Shown piece after piece: positions 8,031 to 16,774 of a stretch of 64,000 bases of DNA. Source of the stretch: Paraburkholderia sp. ZP32-5 (GTDB lineage: Bacteria > Pseudomonadota > Gammaproteobacteria > Burkholderiales > Burkholderiaceae); the NCBI RefSeq assembly GCF_021390495.1, contig NZ_JAJEJP010000002.1, forward strand, positions 2,356,001-2,420,000. The letters run 5' to 3'. Position 1 is the first letter of the stretch, and each line of letters opens with the position of its first letter. The translations under genes were made by a program, and so were the position numbers. Below the pieces are notes generated by a model, which saw only the letters and a program-made list of their open reading frames with translations, made no database searches and was not told where the DNA came from.

Positions 8031-9378
8031 CTTCGCCCAGATGATGGGTGCCTTCGCATCGACACGCTACGGTCTTCGCTTCGATGACCGTGCATCGTTC
8101 GAGCGCTGGCAGACGCGGCGGCTCGATGCATTCCTGCAGACGCGGCTAAAGCAGGCGAGCTTCTATCGCGACTACCCATGTCGCGAGCTTGCCGCACTAC
8201 CCATCGTCGACAAGGCATTCACGCTGCAACGCTTTTCCGCGTTCAACACCCGCGGCATTGCACTGGAGACGGCATTGGCAGCGGCACGCGCTTCGGAGGA
8301 AGCCGGCGTACTGCCAGCGCAATTCGATTCGGACCTCACGGCGGGACTGTCGAGCGGCACCAGCGGCCGTCCCGGCGTCTTTCTCGCGAACGCATCGGAG
8401 CGCGCGAAGTGGGCGGGCATCATGCTCGACCGCACGCTCGATCGCGACCTGCTCAGGCTGCTCGCCACACGTGCGAAACCGCTCCGCGTCGCGTTTTTCC
8501 TGCGCGCAAACAGTTCGCTCTATACGACGTTGCGCAGCCGCCGCATCGACTTTCGCTTCTTCGATCTTCAGGCGGGAGCACATACCCACATCGATGCCTT
8601 GGCCGGCTTTGCGCCGGAAGTGCTCGTCGCGCCCGCGAGCGTGCTCGGCTGGCTTGCAGTTGAAACGCTTGCGGGACATCTGCGCCTGTCGCCGCGCAAG
8701 GTGATCTCGGTCGCGGAAGTTCTCGAGCCCGACGATGAAACGCTTATCCGCGACGCGTGGAGCAAACCCGTTCATCAACTGTATCAGTGCACCGAGGGCT
8801 TTCTCGGCTACACATGCTCACATGGCACGCTGCATCTGAATGAAGAATTCGTGCATGTCGAGCCTGAATGGATCGACGATGCACGCACGCGGTTCATCCC
8901 TGTCATCACGGACTTCACACGTCGCACGCAGTTGATCGTCCGCTATCGGCTCGACGATATTCTGCGTGTGCGAGCGACGCCCTGCCCGTGCGGACGCGTG
9001 ACGATGGCGCTCGATGCCATCGACGGCAGGCTCGACGACGTGCTGTGGCTGCCGTCCCGCCACGGCGGTCCGCTGCTTCCGCTTTTTCCTGATTCAGTCC
9101 GGCGTGCCGTCGCACGTTGCGGCGCGGCCGTCGACGACTACTCGCTCGTGCAGTATGGACGCACATTGTCGCTCGGCGTTCGAGGTTCGGAGACTGCGTT
9201 CCCTTCGATCCAGCATGCGCTCGACGACCTGATCGCATCGCAGGGCATGTGCAGTCTTCCATACCGGCGCGCCGCGCTTGATCTACGGTTACCGGCGGCA
9301 AAACGCAGGCGGATCGTCTGCGCCACGAAGCCATCGGCTGATGACGAAATCCCTTCCTTCGGTCGCGATCACCCATGA
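8017..9378 (+). CDS. PaaK/F390-synthetase-type adenylate-forming enzyme
   Basis: 453 residues, GTG start, with GGAGG 10 bases upstream inside the preceding gene. The adenylation P-loop SSGTSGRPG is at 112-120, followed by LYQCTEGFLGYTC (about 253-265) and YRLDDILRV (about 308-316), all characteristic of the phenylacetate-CoA ligase/coenzyme F390 synthetase branch of ANL enzymes. CPCG (about 323-326) may be a zinc site. It should activate a carboxylate as acyl-AMP. With KAS III and an OleD-like reductase next to it, an OleC-like lactone-forming or CoA/amine-ligating role is conceivable. Acceptor unknown. Confidence 0.8.
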   Translation: MNFTDFAQMMGAFASTRYGLRFDDRASFERWQTRRLDAFLQTRLKQASFYRDYPCRELAALPIVDKAFTLQRFSAFNTRGIALETALAAARASEEAGVLPAQFDSDLTAGLSSGTSGRPGVFLANASERAKWAGIMLDRTLDRDLLRLLATRAKPLRVAFFLRANSSLYTTLRSRRIDFRFFDLQAGAHTHIDALAGFAPEVLVAPASVLGWLAVETLAGHLRLSPRKVISVAEVLEPDDETLIRDAWSKPVHQLYQCTEGFLGYTCSHGTLHLNEEFVHVEPEWIDDARTRFIPVITDFTRRTQLIVRYRLDDILRVRATPCPCGRVTMALDAIDGRLDDVLWLPSRHGGPLLPLFPDSVRRAVARCGAAVDDYSLVQYGRTLSLGVRGSETAFPSIQHALDDLIASQGMCSLPYRRAALDLRLPAAKRRRIVCATKPSADDEIPSFGRDHP

Positions 9379-10535
9379 AAAGTAAGGTGCTCATCCTTGG
9401 CGGACGCGCACCCGTGGCGCTCGATCACGCCCGGCGTTTCGCGCGTCAGGGCTGGCAGGTCACGGTGGCGGACAGCATCCCTTGCCTGATCAGCGGAGCG
9501 TCGCGCGCAGTCGATGCATCGCTGCGGATCGCTTCGCCACGCCATGCCCCCGCGCAATTCGCCGCCGATCTCGCCAGTGCCTGCGACAGACATCGCTTCG
9601 ATCTGATCCTGCCGACATGCGAGGAGGTGTTCTTCCTGTCGCGATACCGGCGGCAACTGCCCGATCAGGTACGTGTGCTTGCCGATGACTTCGACACGCT
9701 GCGCGCGGTTCATAGCAAATGGCAGTTCCTTGCGCTCGCGCGAGGCTGCTGCGTGAACGTGCCGGACTCGACGCTCGTCGGTTCGATTCACGAGGCGCGT
9801 GAGTGGGCACAAGGTGCGCCCATCGTGCTCAAGCCGGAATTCTCGCGATTCGGCGTGCACGTGCGGCTTTACGGATATGGCGTGCCAGATGATGCACCGC
9901 CCCTCCCTTCGCTCGGCAACTGGGTCGCCCAACGTTATGTGAGCGGCACTGAATACTGTTCATACAGCGTCGCCGATCGGGGGCAGTTGCGGGCGCACAG
10001 CCTCTACCGACCCACCTGGCGCATGAACAGAAGTTCGAGTTTCTATTTCGAGCCCGCACGAATCGAAGCGATCCACACATTCGTCGCGAACTTCGTGCGC
10101 AAGCTCGACTTCACCGGACAGGTGTCGTTCGACTGGATTCAGGATGCCAGTGGAAACGTGAGCGTACTCGAATGCAATCCGCGTGCGACGAGCGGCTGTC
10201 ATCTGTTTCCGCTCGACGCGCCGCTTCCCGCGGCACTCGCCGGCACGCTCGATCAGTGCATCGAACCCCGCGCGGCAGCACCACGCATGATCAGCGCGGT
10301 CATGCTGAGTGCGGGGCTGATCGATGCGTGCCGGCGCCGTGACGTGCGCCGCTGGTCGCGCGACTATCGCAATGCAGCCGATGTAATCGGCGTGCCGGAC
10401 GACCGGCGTCCGATTGCAGGTGCACTCATCGACCTGATGTCGTATGCGCGGCTCGCGCTTGCGCAGCGCTGCAACATGCGGGAAGCAGCGACGCGAGATA
10501 TCGAGTGGGACGGCGAAGCGCTGCCTGACGTATGA
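9375..10535 (+). CDS. ATP-grasp domain ligase
   Basis: 386 residues. N-terminal pre-ATP-grasp Rossmann-like part (VLILGGRAPVALDHARRFARQGWQV), ATP-binding Lys in PIVLKPEFSRFG (about 149-160), and the metal-binding VLECNPRATSG (about 255-265). The family couples a carboxylate to an amine or thiol via an acyl-phosphate; the early fold resembles carbamoyl-phosphate synthase/biotin carboxylase-like ligases used in secondary metabolism. ATGA overlap with the previous and the next gene. It suggests that the pathway product contains an amide or an amino acid unit. Confidence 0.8.
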   Translation: MKSKVLILGGRAPVALDHARRFARQGWQVTVADSIPCLISGASRAVDASLRIASPRHAPAQFAADLASACDRHRFDLILPTCEEVFFLSRYRRQLPDQVRVLADDFDTLRAVHSKWQFLALARGCCVNVPDSTLVGSIHEAREWAQGAPIVLKPEFSRFGVHVRLYGYGVPDDAPPLPSLGNWVAQRYVSGTEYCSYSVADRGQLRAHSLYRPTWRMNRSSSFYFEPARIEAIHTFVANFVRKLDFTGQVSFDWIQDASGNVSVLECNPRATSGCHLFPLDAPLPAALAGTLDQCIEPRAAAPRMISAVMLSAGLIDACRRRDVRRWSRDYRNAADVIGVPDDRRPIAGALIDLMSYARLALAQRCNMREAATRDIEWDGEALPDV

Positions 10536-11662
10536 ACGTAACCGGCATGGGTGAAACCCTCTACGCGCCACAGCAATGCTTCGTCGAACTGGCGACTGCA
10601 TTCTCGACCCTTCATGCAGGCGTTGAAACGCAAAAGTTCGTTCGCAACGTCGACGTGCGCATCGAGTCCGTCACGTTCGGCGGCATGCCGTTTCCCGTGA
10701 CGATCAACGACATCGATAGTGAAAACGCGTGGGTGTGCTCGCCACTGACGACCTATAGCAGGTACGCACTGGAAGAAACGCGCCGCCTGTTTCCCCGCGC
10801 GCTCGCATGGCCACTGTGCGGTGTGATCGGCACGGTAGACCGCTGGTTGCGCAATGCAGGAATCGATCAGGCGGTATCGATCAATAACTGGCTGCTCAGC
10901 ACGAACCTCTATCCGTCGACCGAGAGCCTCGATTTTGCGGCGATACGTGAGGCGCTGAAGTCGCGTTGGCCTGGACATGCTATCTGGTTTCGCTCGCTGA
11001 ATTACATGCAGCACGCCGAGTGGCTTCACGCGCTCGAACGCGCGGGATTCGAACTGATTCCCACGCGTCAGGTTTATCTGTTTCATGACATCGATCGATG
11101 TGCCGCGAACCATCAGAACCTGCGACGCGATCTGAAGCATCTGATCTCGACACCGCTGCATCGCGTCGCGGGCCACACATTCTCCGACACGGATTTTACG
11201 GAAAGCGAGCGGCTATACAGCCTGCTCTATCTCGACAAGTATTCCCGGCTGAATCCTCACTATACGGCGACGTTCCTGAAAGCATGGCAACGCAACCGGC
11301 TACTGGACCTCACCGGCTTCAAAGACGATTCGGGGAAACTGCGCGCCGTCGTCGGTATCTTTGCGCAAGGCCGATTGCTGAGTGCGCCTATCGTCGGATA
11401 CGACACATCGGCGCCCGTCTCGGATGGCTTGTACCGGCTATTGATGGCGCACGTTCTGTCCGAGACTCGCGAACGATCGGGCATCCTCAACCTCAGCGCG
11501 GGCGCGGCCCACTTCAAACGGCTTCGAGGTGGCGAACCGGCAATCGAATATAGCGCGGTTCTCTCGGAACATCTGCCGGATTCGTTGCGTCGCGCGCTGC
11601 GGCGCCTTCGACTCCTCACTCAACATCTCGGCGTGCCGCTGATGCGGCGCTTTCAGCTATGA
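10532..11662 (+). CDS. Acyl-CoA N-acyltransferase (GNAT)-like protein of the operon
   Basis: 376 residues. No strong motif is unmistakable, but the C-terminal half (LFHDIDRCAANHQNLRRDLKH, YTATFLKAWQRNRLLDLTGFKDDSGKLRAVVGIFAQGRLLSAPIVGYD, LNLSAGAAHFKRLRGG) follows the FemAB/GNAT-like pattern of two beta-sheet acyl-transfer folds. The N-terminal part contains TINDIDSENAWVCSPLTTYSRYA. Most likely an acyl- or aminoacyl-transferase tailoring the product. ATGA overlaps on both sides place it firmly in the operon. Assignment is tentative. Confidence 0.55.
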   Translation: MNVTGMGETLYAPQQCFVELATAFSTLHAGVETQKFVRNVDVRIESVTFGGMPFPVTINDIDSENAWVCSPLTTYSRYALEETRRLFPRALAWPLCGVIGTVDRWLRNAGIDQAVSINNWLLSTNLYPSTESLDFAAIREALKSRWPGHAIWFRSLNYMQHAEWLHALERAGFELIPTRQVYLFHDIDRCAANHQNLRRDLKHLISTPLHRVAGHTFSDTDFTESERLYSLLYLDKYSRLNPHYTATFLKAWQRNRLLDLTGFKDDSGKLRAVVGIFAQGRLLSAPIVGYDTSAPVSDGLYRLLMAHVLSETRERSGILNLSAGAAHFKRLRGGEPAIEYSAVLSEHLPDSLRRALRRLRLLTQHLGVPLMRRFQL

Positions 11663-12684
11663 CTCCATGGAATGCGACGCTGTTGCGTAGCTGGTTCGTC
11701 GTCGCGCGGTCACGGCAGGTCGGCGACAAGCCGCTCGCTGTGACGCTTCTCAACCGTCCGCTCGTGATCGCCCGCGATCGCGAAGGCACGCTGATGGCGC
11801 TCGACGATTGCTGCCCTCATCGCCACGTTCCGTTGTCGCTTGGGCGAATGACGGACGACGGCTTGCAGTGCGCGTATCACGGCTGGACCTTTCGGGCCGA
11901 TGGTCGCTGCGTGTCGGTGCCGGGCCTCGTGCCACCCGCTTGCGCGCCGGCTGCACGAGTGGGCAGCGCCAGCGTGATGGAAAACGATGGCCTCGTGTGG
12001 GTAAGACTCGACGGCCACGGAACGACACAGAACGGGACGCTGCCCGCGTTCCTTCATCGGCTTTCGCCATCGAGTCGACGTTTTGTTTGGCAGTCGACAT
12101 GGCGTGCGCGCGCAGTCGATGCGCTTGAAAATTTTCTGGACGCACAGCACACGCATTTTGTGCATGCAGGACTGGTTCGCAGTGTCCAGAAACGCAACAT
12201 CGTTGAAGCGACGGTATCGAAAACGCCGGGCTCGATCCAGGTGGATTATCGCGGGCAACCGACGCAAAGTGGATGGTTGTACAGACTCTTCGAATCACCT
12301 CGCGAAATCGAACGCGCCCACTTCTGCGCCAGCGCAGCGGGTACGGCACAACTGGAGTATCGGTATCAGAACGGAAGCGCACTGTATTTCACGCTTCATT
12401 TCAGCCCGATCGATGAAACGCGCGTGCGCGTGCACGGAACGCTTCACGTCGAGAACAGATGGGCGCCTGCATGGGCGTTACGACTGATCGCATGGCCGTT
12501 CTTGCGACGGGTATTGGCACAGGATCAGGCGATCGTCGAGGCGCAGCAAAGGAACAGAGAGCGCTTCCGAAGAGGCGAAGGGATATGCAGCGAACTGGAC
12601 CTCGTAAAACCTGTTCTTGATGCAACGTGGTTACAGAGCAGTAGTCCGTGCAACGTTGTGTCCGTCGTGTCGATGAGCATTTAG
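11659..12684 (+). CDS. Rieske non-heme iron oxygenase, last gene of the operon
   Basis: 341 residues. The Rieske [2Fe-2S] ligands are C52, H54 (CPHRH) and C71, H74 (CAYHGW). The catalytic domain shows the facial-triad pattern D161-x2-H164-x4-H169 in NFLDAQHTHFVH. The sequence resembles KshA/VanA/PaO-type monooxygenase components rather than ring-dioxygenase alpha subunits with a beta partner; no ferredoxin or reductase gene is adjacent, so electrons must come from elsewhere. Probably performs an oxidative tailoring step (hydroxylation, demethylation or desaturation). Overlaps the previous gene by 4 nt; no hairpin was found after it. Confidence 0.85.
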   Translation: MTPWNATLLRSWFVVARSRQVGDKPLAVTLLNRPLVIARDREGTLMALDDCCPHRHVPLSLGRMTDDGLQCAYHGWTFRADGRCVSVPGLVPPACAPAARVGSASVMENDGLVWVRLDGHGTTQNGTLPAFLHRLSPSSRRFVWQSTWRARAVDALENFLDAQHTHFVHAGLVRSVQKRNIVEATVSKTPGSIQVDYRGQPTQSGWLYRLFESPREIERAHFCASAAGTAQLEYRYQNGSALYFTLHFSPIDETRVRVHGTLHVENRWAPAWALRLIAWPFLRRVLAQDQAIVEAQQRNRERFRRGEGICSELDLVKPVLDATWLQSSSPCNVVSVVSMSI

Positions 12685-13019
12685 TATCGGAGTACGCCAC
12701 CCCGGCGCCGACGAATCGCGGAACGACTCCTTCGGCGTTAGCACGTTGGCTGATTCAGGATTAGCATCGTACGACACCAACTCCGCTCGCCGGATGAATT
12801 GCTGCACCTTCGATACTTGCCGAGATGGAACGTGCCGACTATGAGTCCGGACGAAGCCCGGTCTGTTGGGTTTAGTGGGCAATCGAGCGTCCTCGACGCA
12901 GCAGGCGTTCAGACTGGTAAAGTGAGCCCCGTCCCAGTTTTTCTGTGAAGTTGGATTCAGTCTTGCTGCTTTTTCCTTCATCGGGCATACGCGGCCCAAC
13001 TTTCTAGCGAGTGTGAACC
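12685..13019. other. Intergenic region, no supported gene
   Basis: 335 bases between the Rieske gene and the next reading frame. One open frame on the minus strand (about 120 codons) overlaps the end of the Rieske gene, has no ribosome-binding site and no recognisable domain. No promoter, terminator or RNA stood out. Confidence 0.4.
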
Positions 13020-14456
13020 GTGCATCAGGACTTACTCGACGCGCTGACCATCATTGGTGCAATTTCCTCCGTCAGCCGCCTGAAAATCGAAGCCAAGCTA
13101 CGCGATCTGTCGCAGCGGGAACAGTTGCAGATCGTCGACCTGATCAAAAGCGCGGATAACCTCGCGTATTTCTGGCAGGGAAGCTGGGTGCAAGCGGCGC
13201 GCGCCTGGCTGCTAGCGCGTGTAGCGCAGTGGGCCGCGCCGGGCATGTTCCTGCCACCCCGCGACGCCCAGGCGCAAATGGCCGGGTGGGTCGGGCAGTT
13301 GCGCGCGATGGCGGAAACAGTGGTGCGCCGGCAGTTGCTCGATCTGGTCACCGGTCGCGCTACGCTGGACGCGTTGGCGCTGGCGCAGTGCAATATCGAG
13401 CGGCAGCTATGGCAGCCGGACTCGGCTTTTACCGAACCGCGAAGGCACAGCGACGACAAGTTCTGCTATCTCGTCCATGCGATGCGCCCTACTACCGGAC
13501 TGGGTGTGCCGGCACCGGACACGCTGCAAATGCACGAGTACACGGTGCAAAAGCTGGGGCACTTCATCGAGACCGGCGACGACCGTTCGCTGACGCTGAA
13601 ATCCGCCGCGCTTTACCTGAGCAATCCCAGCGTAATCGAAGCCGAGATGCTCAGTTGCTCGCTGATCAGCGAAAAGCATAAGAAGCTCTATGGAAACTTC
13701 AGCTTCGGTTTTATCCTCAAGGCGCCCAGCACCAATATCTGCATGGCAAGCAAGAGTGATCTGGCGATTTCCAACTCCAAGGCGCGCGCCGCCGTGCTGG
13801 CCATGCAGCCTACTCCGTTGCACCGGCTGGTGCAGGTAGACGACTTCCTGGAGTCGCTGCTTGGCATGTATCAGCAACCGCTGCCCTCGCCGTCACAAGT
13901 ACTCGAACTCAGTCTGCCCACCGGCCACAACGAAGTGGTGGTGTTGGGTTTTGCCGGCACCGCGCGGGTGAAAGTGGCCGGGATCTTTATCAAGGTCACC
14001 GGCAAGAACATGCTGTGGCAATCCTTCGTGAAGGATGACGCCGCACATCAACTGCGGGACATGATTCTGATGTGCGCCGACATGTGCAAGGTGCCCATCG
14101 TGCCGATTCAGGACGACAACGTCGAATGTCCGGGCTCGGAGATCGGCTTCCATGAATGGTTGAAAGGAACGAAGAAATCGCCTGCCCCCAGCAACAGCCC
14201 GTCGATCCAGGCGACACCGTCGATGCCGATGTCTGGTTCGCCGTCGCTGGTGGTAGGCGACATGGTTTCGGTCTACCGCGATCAAAACGTCATCCGCGAA
14301 TACGACATGATTGCCATCCGCGGGGATGCCCGTTTGTACCTGGAGCAAGGCATGACTCCAGAGCAGGTGCATCGGCGTTTACACGATAAGGATGGCCTGC
14401 CGCACGCGGTGGTGGAGCGTGCACTCGCGTTGCTGGGGCATCGCAATTACATGTAA
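13020..14456 (+). CDS. Large protein of unknown function
   Basis: 478 residues, GTG start (GTGCATCAG) with only a weak GCGAG upstream. Not recognised. Residues 1-150 are helical and Trp/Arg/Ala-rich (AYFWQGSWVQAARAWLLARVAQW), the middle (about 150-380) is mixed alpha/beta, followed by a Ser/Pro linker (about 385-410) and a final segment with VGDMVSVYRDQNVIREYDMIAIRGDARLYLEQGMTPEQVHRRL. No signal peptide or clear membrane span. It stands alone between unrelated genes, upstream of a convergent membrane-protein gene. Confidence 0.65.
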   Translation: MHQDLLDALTIIGAISSVSRLKIEAKLRDLSQREQLQIVDLIKSADNLAYFWQGSWVQAARAWLLARVAQWAAPGMFLPPRDAQAQMAGWVGQLRAMAETVVRRQLLDLVTGRATLDALALAQCNIERQLWQPDSAFTEPRRHSDDKFCYLVHAMRPTTGLGVPAPDTLQMHEYTVQKLGHFIETGDDRSLTLKSAALYLSNPSVIEAEMLSCSLISEKHKKLYGNFSFGFILKAPSTNICMASKSDLAISNSKARAAVLAMQPTPLHRLVQVDDFLESLLGMYQQPLPSPSQVLELSLPTGHNEVVVLGFAGTARVKVAGIFIKVTGKNMLWQSFVKDDAAHQLRDMILMCADMCKVPIVPIQDDNVECPGSEIGFHEWLKGTKKSPAPSNSPSIQATPSMPMSGSPSLVVGDMVSVYRDQNVIREYDMIAIRGDARLYLEQGMTPEQVHRRLHDKDGLPHAVVERALALLGHRNYM

Positions 14457-14632
14457 AGCCCTGCTTCTTTGACGGAACATCAGTCCACCTCGACCGCTTA
14501 TCGCTCCACTCATTCCATCTCGGCGCATCGTTCCAGCCCGTGACCGTCGCTCGTCGCGATGCTCGCCGGCCAGATGCCGGTGTCAGGTACAAACACGCGG
14601 CATTCCTCGGTCGATGCGCCGATCGTCCACCA

Positions 14633-16216
14633 TCACGATCCCAGCACGACGACCGGATGAAGCGGCGATCCAGGGCCTTGCGTATCCGGCGTCCGCTTCA
14701 TCCCACGCATCGTTTGGCGATACCAGTGCGGAATAGTCGCGCCAAACAGACCGCCGATCGCCGCACTCAATATCATCGGCATCCAGGGCTGCGGCGGAGT
14801 ACGCCAATGCTCGGCATGGAGGTCCGCGGCAATCCATGTAATGACGAGATAGCCGACGAGTGCCATGCCGCAAGCGACACCTACGCTCTCGGCCGCTCTC
14901 AGCCAGCGAGGATCGCGCTCTTCAAGGGCGTAGTTGTCGCAAGCAAACGCAAGCAGAACGGCCAGCGCGGTGGACAGAACGAGCCATTTACTCTGCACGC
15001 TGAATGGAACGAGCGACTCGGTGTGAGGCACGGCCAATCTGATTGCATAGACGATTGCCGATAGCGAGAACACCACGGTTAGCGTAAGCAGCCCCGAGAT
15101 AAGGTAGGCGAGCACCGGCCGTTCGCGCTCGTGGCAACGATTGGCAAAAGCCCAAAGTTGCTTCGGGATAACGGCAAACGCAGCGGCGACACAGTGGTTG
15201 ATCGCGATGAGTAGGCCTATCGTGAGCCGCCGGGTCATTGCGCCGCCGTCATGCGGCGCCGTGAGCACCGCCACCGCGGCGAACAGCACCACCACGGCGA
15301 GCCAGTTGAGTGCGAGAACATTGAGCGGGAATGCAACGCCTCTCAACGCAGTGATCTCGAAGCCCAATGCCTTGAGTTTGTCGGCGATCTGCGCTTCCCT
15401 GTTATTGCTGTCAAGCAGTATCCGGGCAGCCATCAGCCGGACGTCCTCATAGGCCGCCGAGGTCAACGCCGAATACGTCCTGGTGGAATCAGGGAGCACA
15501 GCAAGCTGCTGAGGCGAAAGCTGCGCAACGACCGTGAAAAAGCCGACGCATTGGGCAAAATAATTCTTCATGCGCTTTTCGAATGCATCGACATCCTCCG
15601 CAAAATCCGCCTCGAAACGCGCGCGGGCCTGATATTTCTTCAGCCAGACATAGAGAACAAGGATTCGTGTAAAGCGATACTGCTGTGGAGCCCCATCCTT
15701 GTCGGTACTGATTTCCGCGACCAGCGCGGTTGGCAGATCCTCGCTCTCGCGAATGTACTCCCGGGCTTCTTCGACAAGACGCTCGGGCATCTCGAACGGC
15801 GCATCCTTCATGCGTTGTGCCCAGCGCACAGCGCCAAATGGAATCTCGCCCATTCGATGGAAAAGCGCGAGGATCTTGTCATCGATTCCGTGCAGGATCG
15901 GCACGGAAGGCAACAACGTGGTGAGCATCAACGCGGCGACGAGGGGCGCTTCCAGTCCATCGATTTTCGTGCCCTCGGTGCCCGTTGGATGCAGTATCGA
16001 TAGCCACTGGGGGTTTTGCTGGATCGCCAGCGTGAGACCGGTCCACAGGCCCGCGCAGGACAACACGTACATCACGGAGCTTGCCAGGTACTGGAAGCGG
16101 CTGGTTTGAGAACGTACAGCCCTGGGCGTATTAAACCGGCTCCAGGCATAAAAGCCGACGAGAAGGCAAGCGAGCACGTGGCTCGCCGGCAAATGCGCGA
16201 TGAAATTCAAGCCCAT
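14633..16216 (-). CDS. Multi-pass inner-membrane protein of unknown function
   Basis: 527 residues. ATG at 16216 is preferred over the adjacent GTG at 16219 because GGAGG lies six bases before it. Roughly nine to ten hydrophobic segments: three near the N-terminus (about 8-25, 43-65, 90-108), then a soluble region of about 190 residues with charged helices, then five or six spans (about 300-480). No family recognised with confidence. It is convergent with the 478-residue unknown protein. Confidence 0.7.
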   Translation of the reverse strand: MGLNFIAHLPASHVLACLLVGFYAWSRFNTPRAVRSQTSRFQYLASSVMYVLSCAGLWTGLTLAIQQNPQWLSILHPTGTEGTKIDGLEAPLVAALMLTTLLPSVPILHGIDDKILALFHRMGEIPFGAVRWAQRMKDAPFEMPERLVEEAREYIRESEDLPTALVAEISTDKDGAPQQYRFTRILVLYVWLKKYQARARFEADFAEDVDAFEKRMKNYFAQCVGFFTVVAQLSPQQLAVLPDSTRTYSALTSAAYEDVRLMAARILLDSNNREAQIADKLKALGFEITALRGVAFPLNVLALNWLAVVVLFAAVAVLTAPHDGGAMTRRLTIGLLIAINHCVAAAFAVIPKQLWAFANRCHERERPVLAYLISGLLTLTVVFSLSAIVYAIRLAVPHTESLVPFSVQSKWLVLSTALAVLLAFACDNYALEERDPRWLRAAESVGVACGMALVGYLVITWIAADLHAEHWRTPPQPWMPMILSAAIGGLFGATIPHWYRQTMRGMKRTPDTQGPGSPLHPVVVLGS

Positions 16217-16774
16217 CACTCACCTCCATGTGAAGCACTCAGTGGCGAAACTGCGAGTCACGGGCAAGCGCGTTGGCGTGACGGTGACCACAGGCAATCA
16301 GGGAAAAAGCCCGCACCGCAGGCTCACGGGAGTTCTGCAAAAGCCGCACCAAGCGTGCGAGCGGGCCATGATTAGCGAGGGCTTTCTCGCGCGGACGTCA
16401 AGGTCCGATGAGCGTCGGGTCGGCAGTAATGTTCAGGAGAACCTTGCCGGCGAAGCGCCTCGAGCATCTGGCGCACGACTGGAATCGCCGTTTTCTCCTG
16501 ATCACAAAAGCAACCCGAAGATGCGATTGCGCGCGCTGGACGGAGCGTCGGACTAGCACAGTGTCGCTGTCGGAACGACAGGTTCGTTGGTCTGTTGGTA
16601 TTGGCCCAACAGTGGATGAATGCATGGCCAACGCGCTGCACTCTGGCAAGCGAACGGCCATTTGCACGGCAAAGCCGGCTCATGAACGACCGACAGGGGC
16701 CGTGGCTTCAACCTGTCGACGCAACCCACTACAGCCCGCGAGAGCGGCGAATACTCATCCCGCGCCGATCAGGG
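16217..16774. other. Intergenic region, no supported gene
   Basis: 558 bases between the membrane-protein start and the helicase stop. Short frames on both strands are Arg/Cys-rich with no ribosome-binding site and look non-coding. One minus-strand stretch (about 16400-16550) could be a decayed gene, but no family could be assigned. Confidence 0.35.

Noticed and set aside
12631..12999. 122-codon minus-strand frame after the Rieske gene
   Set aside because: Overlaps the Rieske gene end, no ribosome-binding site, no recognisable domain and low-complexity composition.
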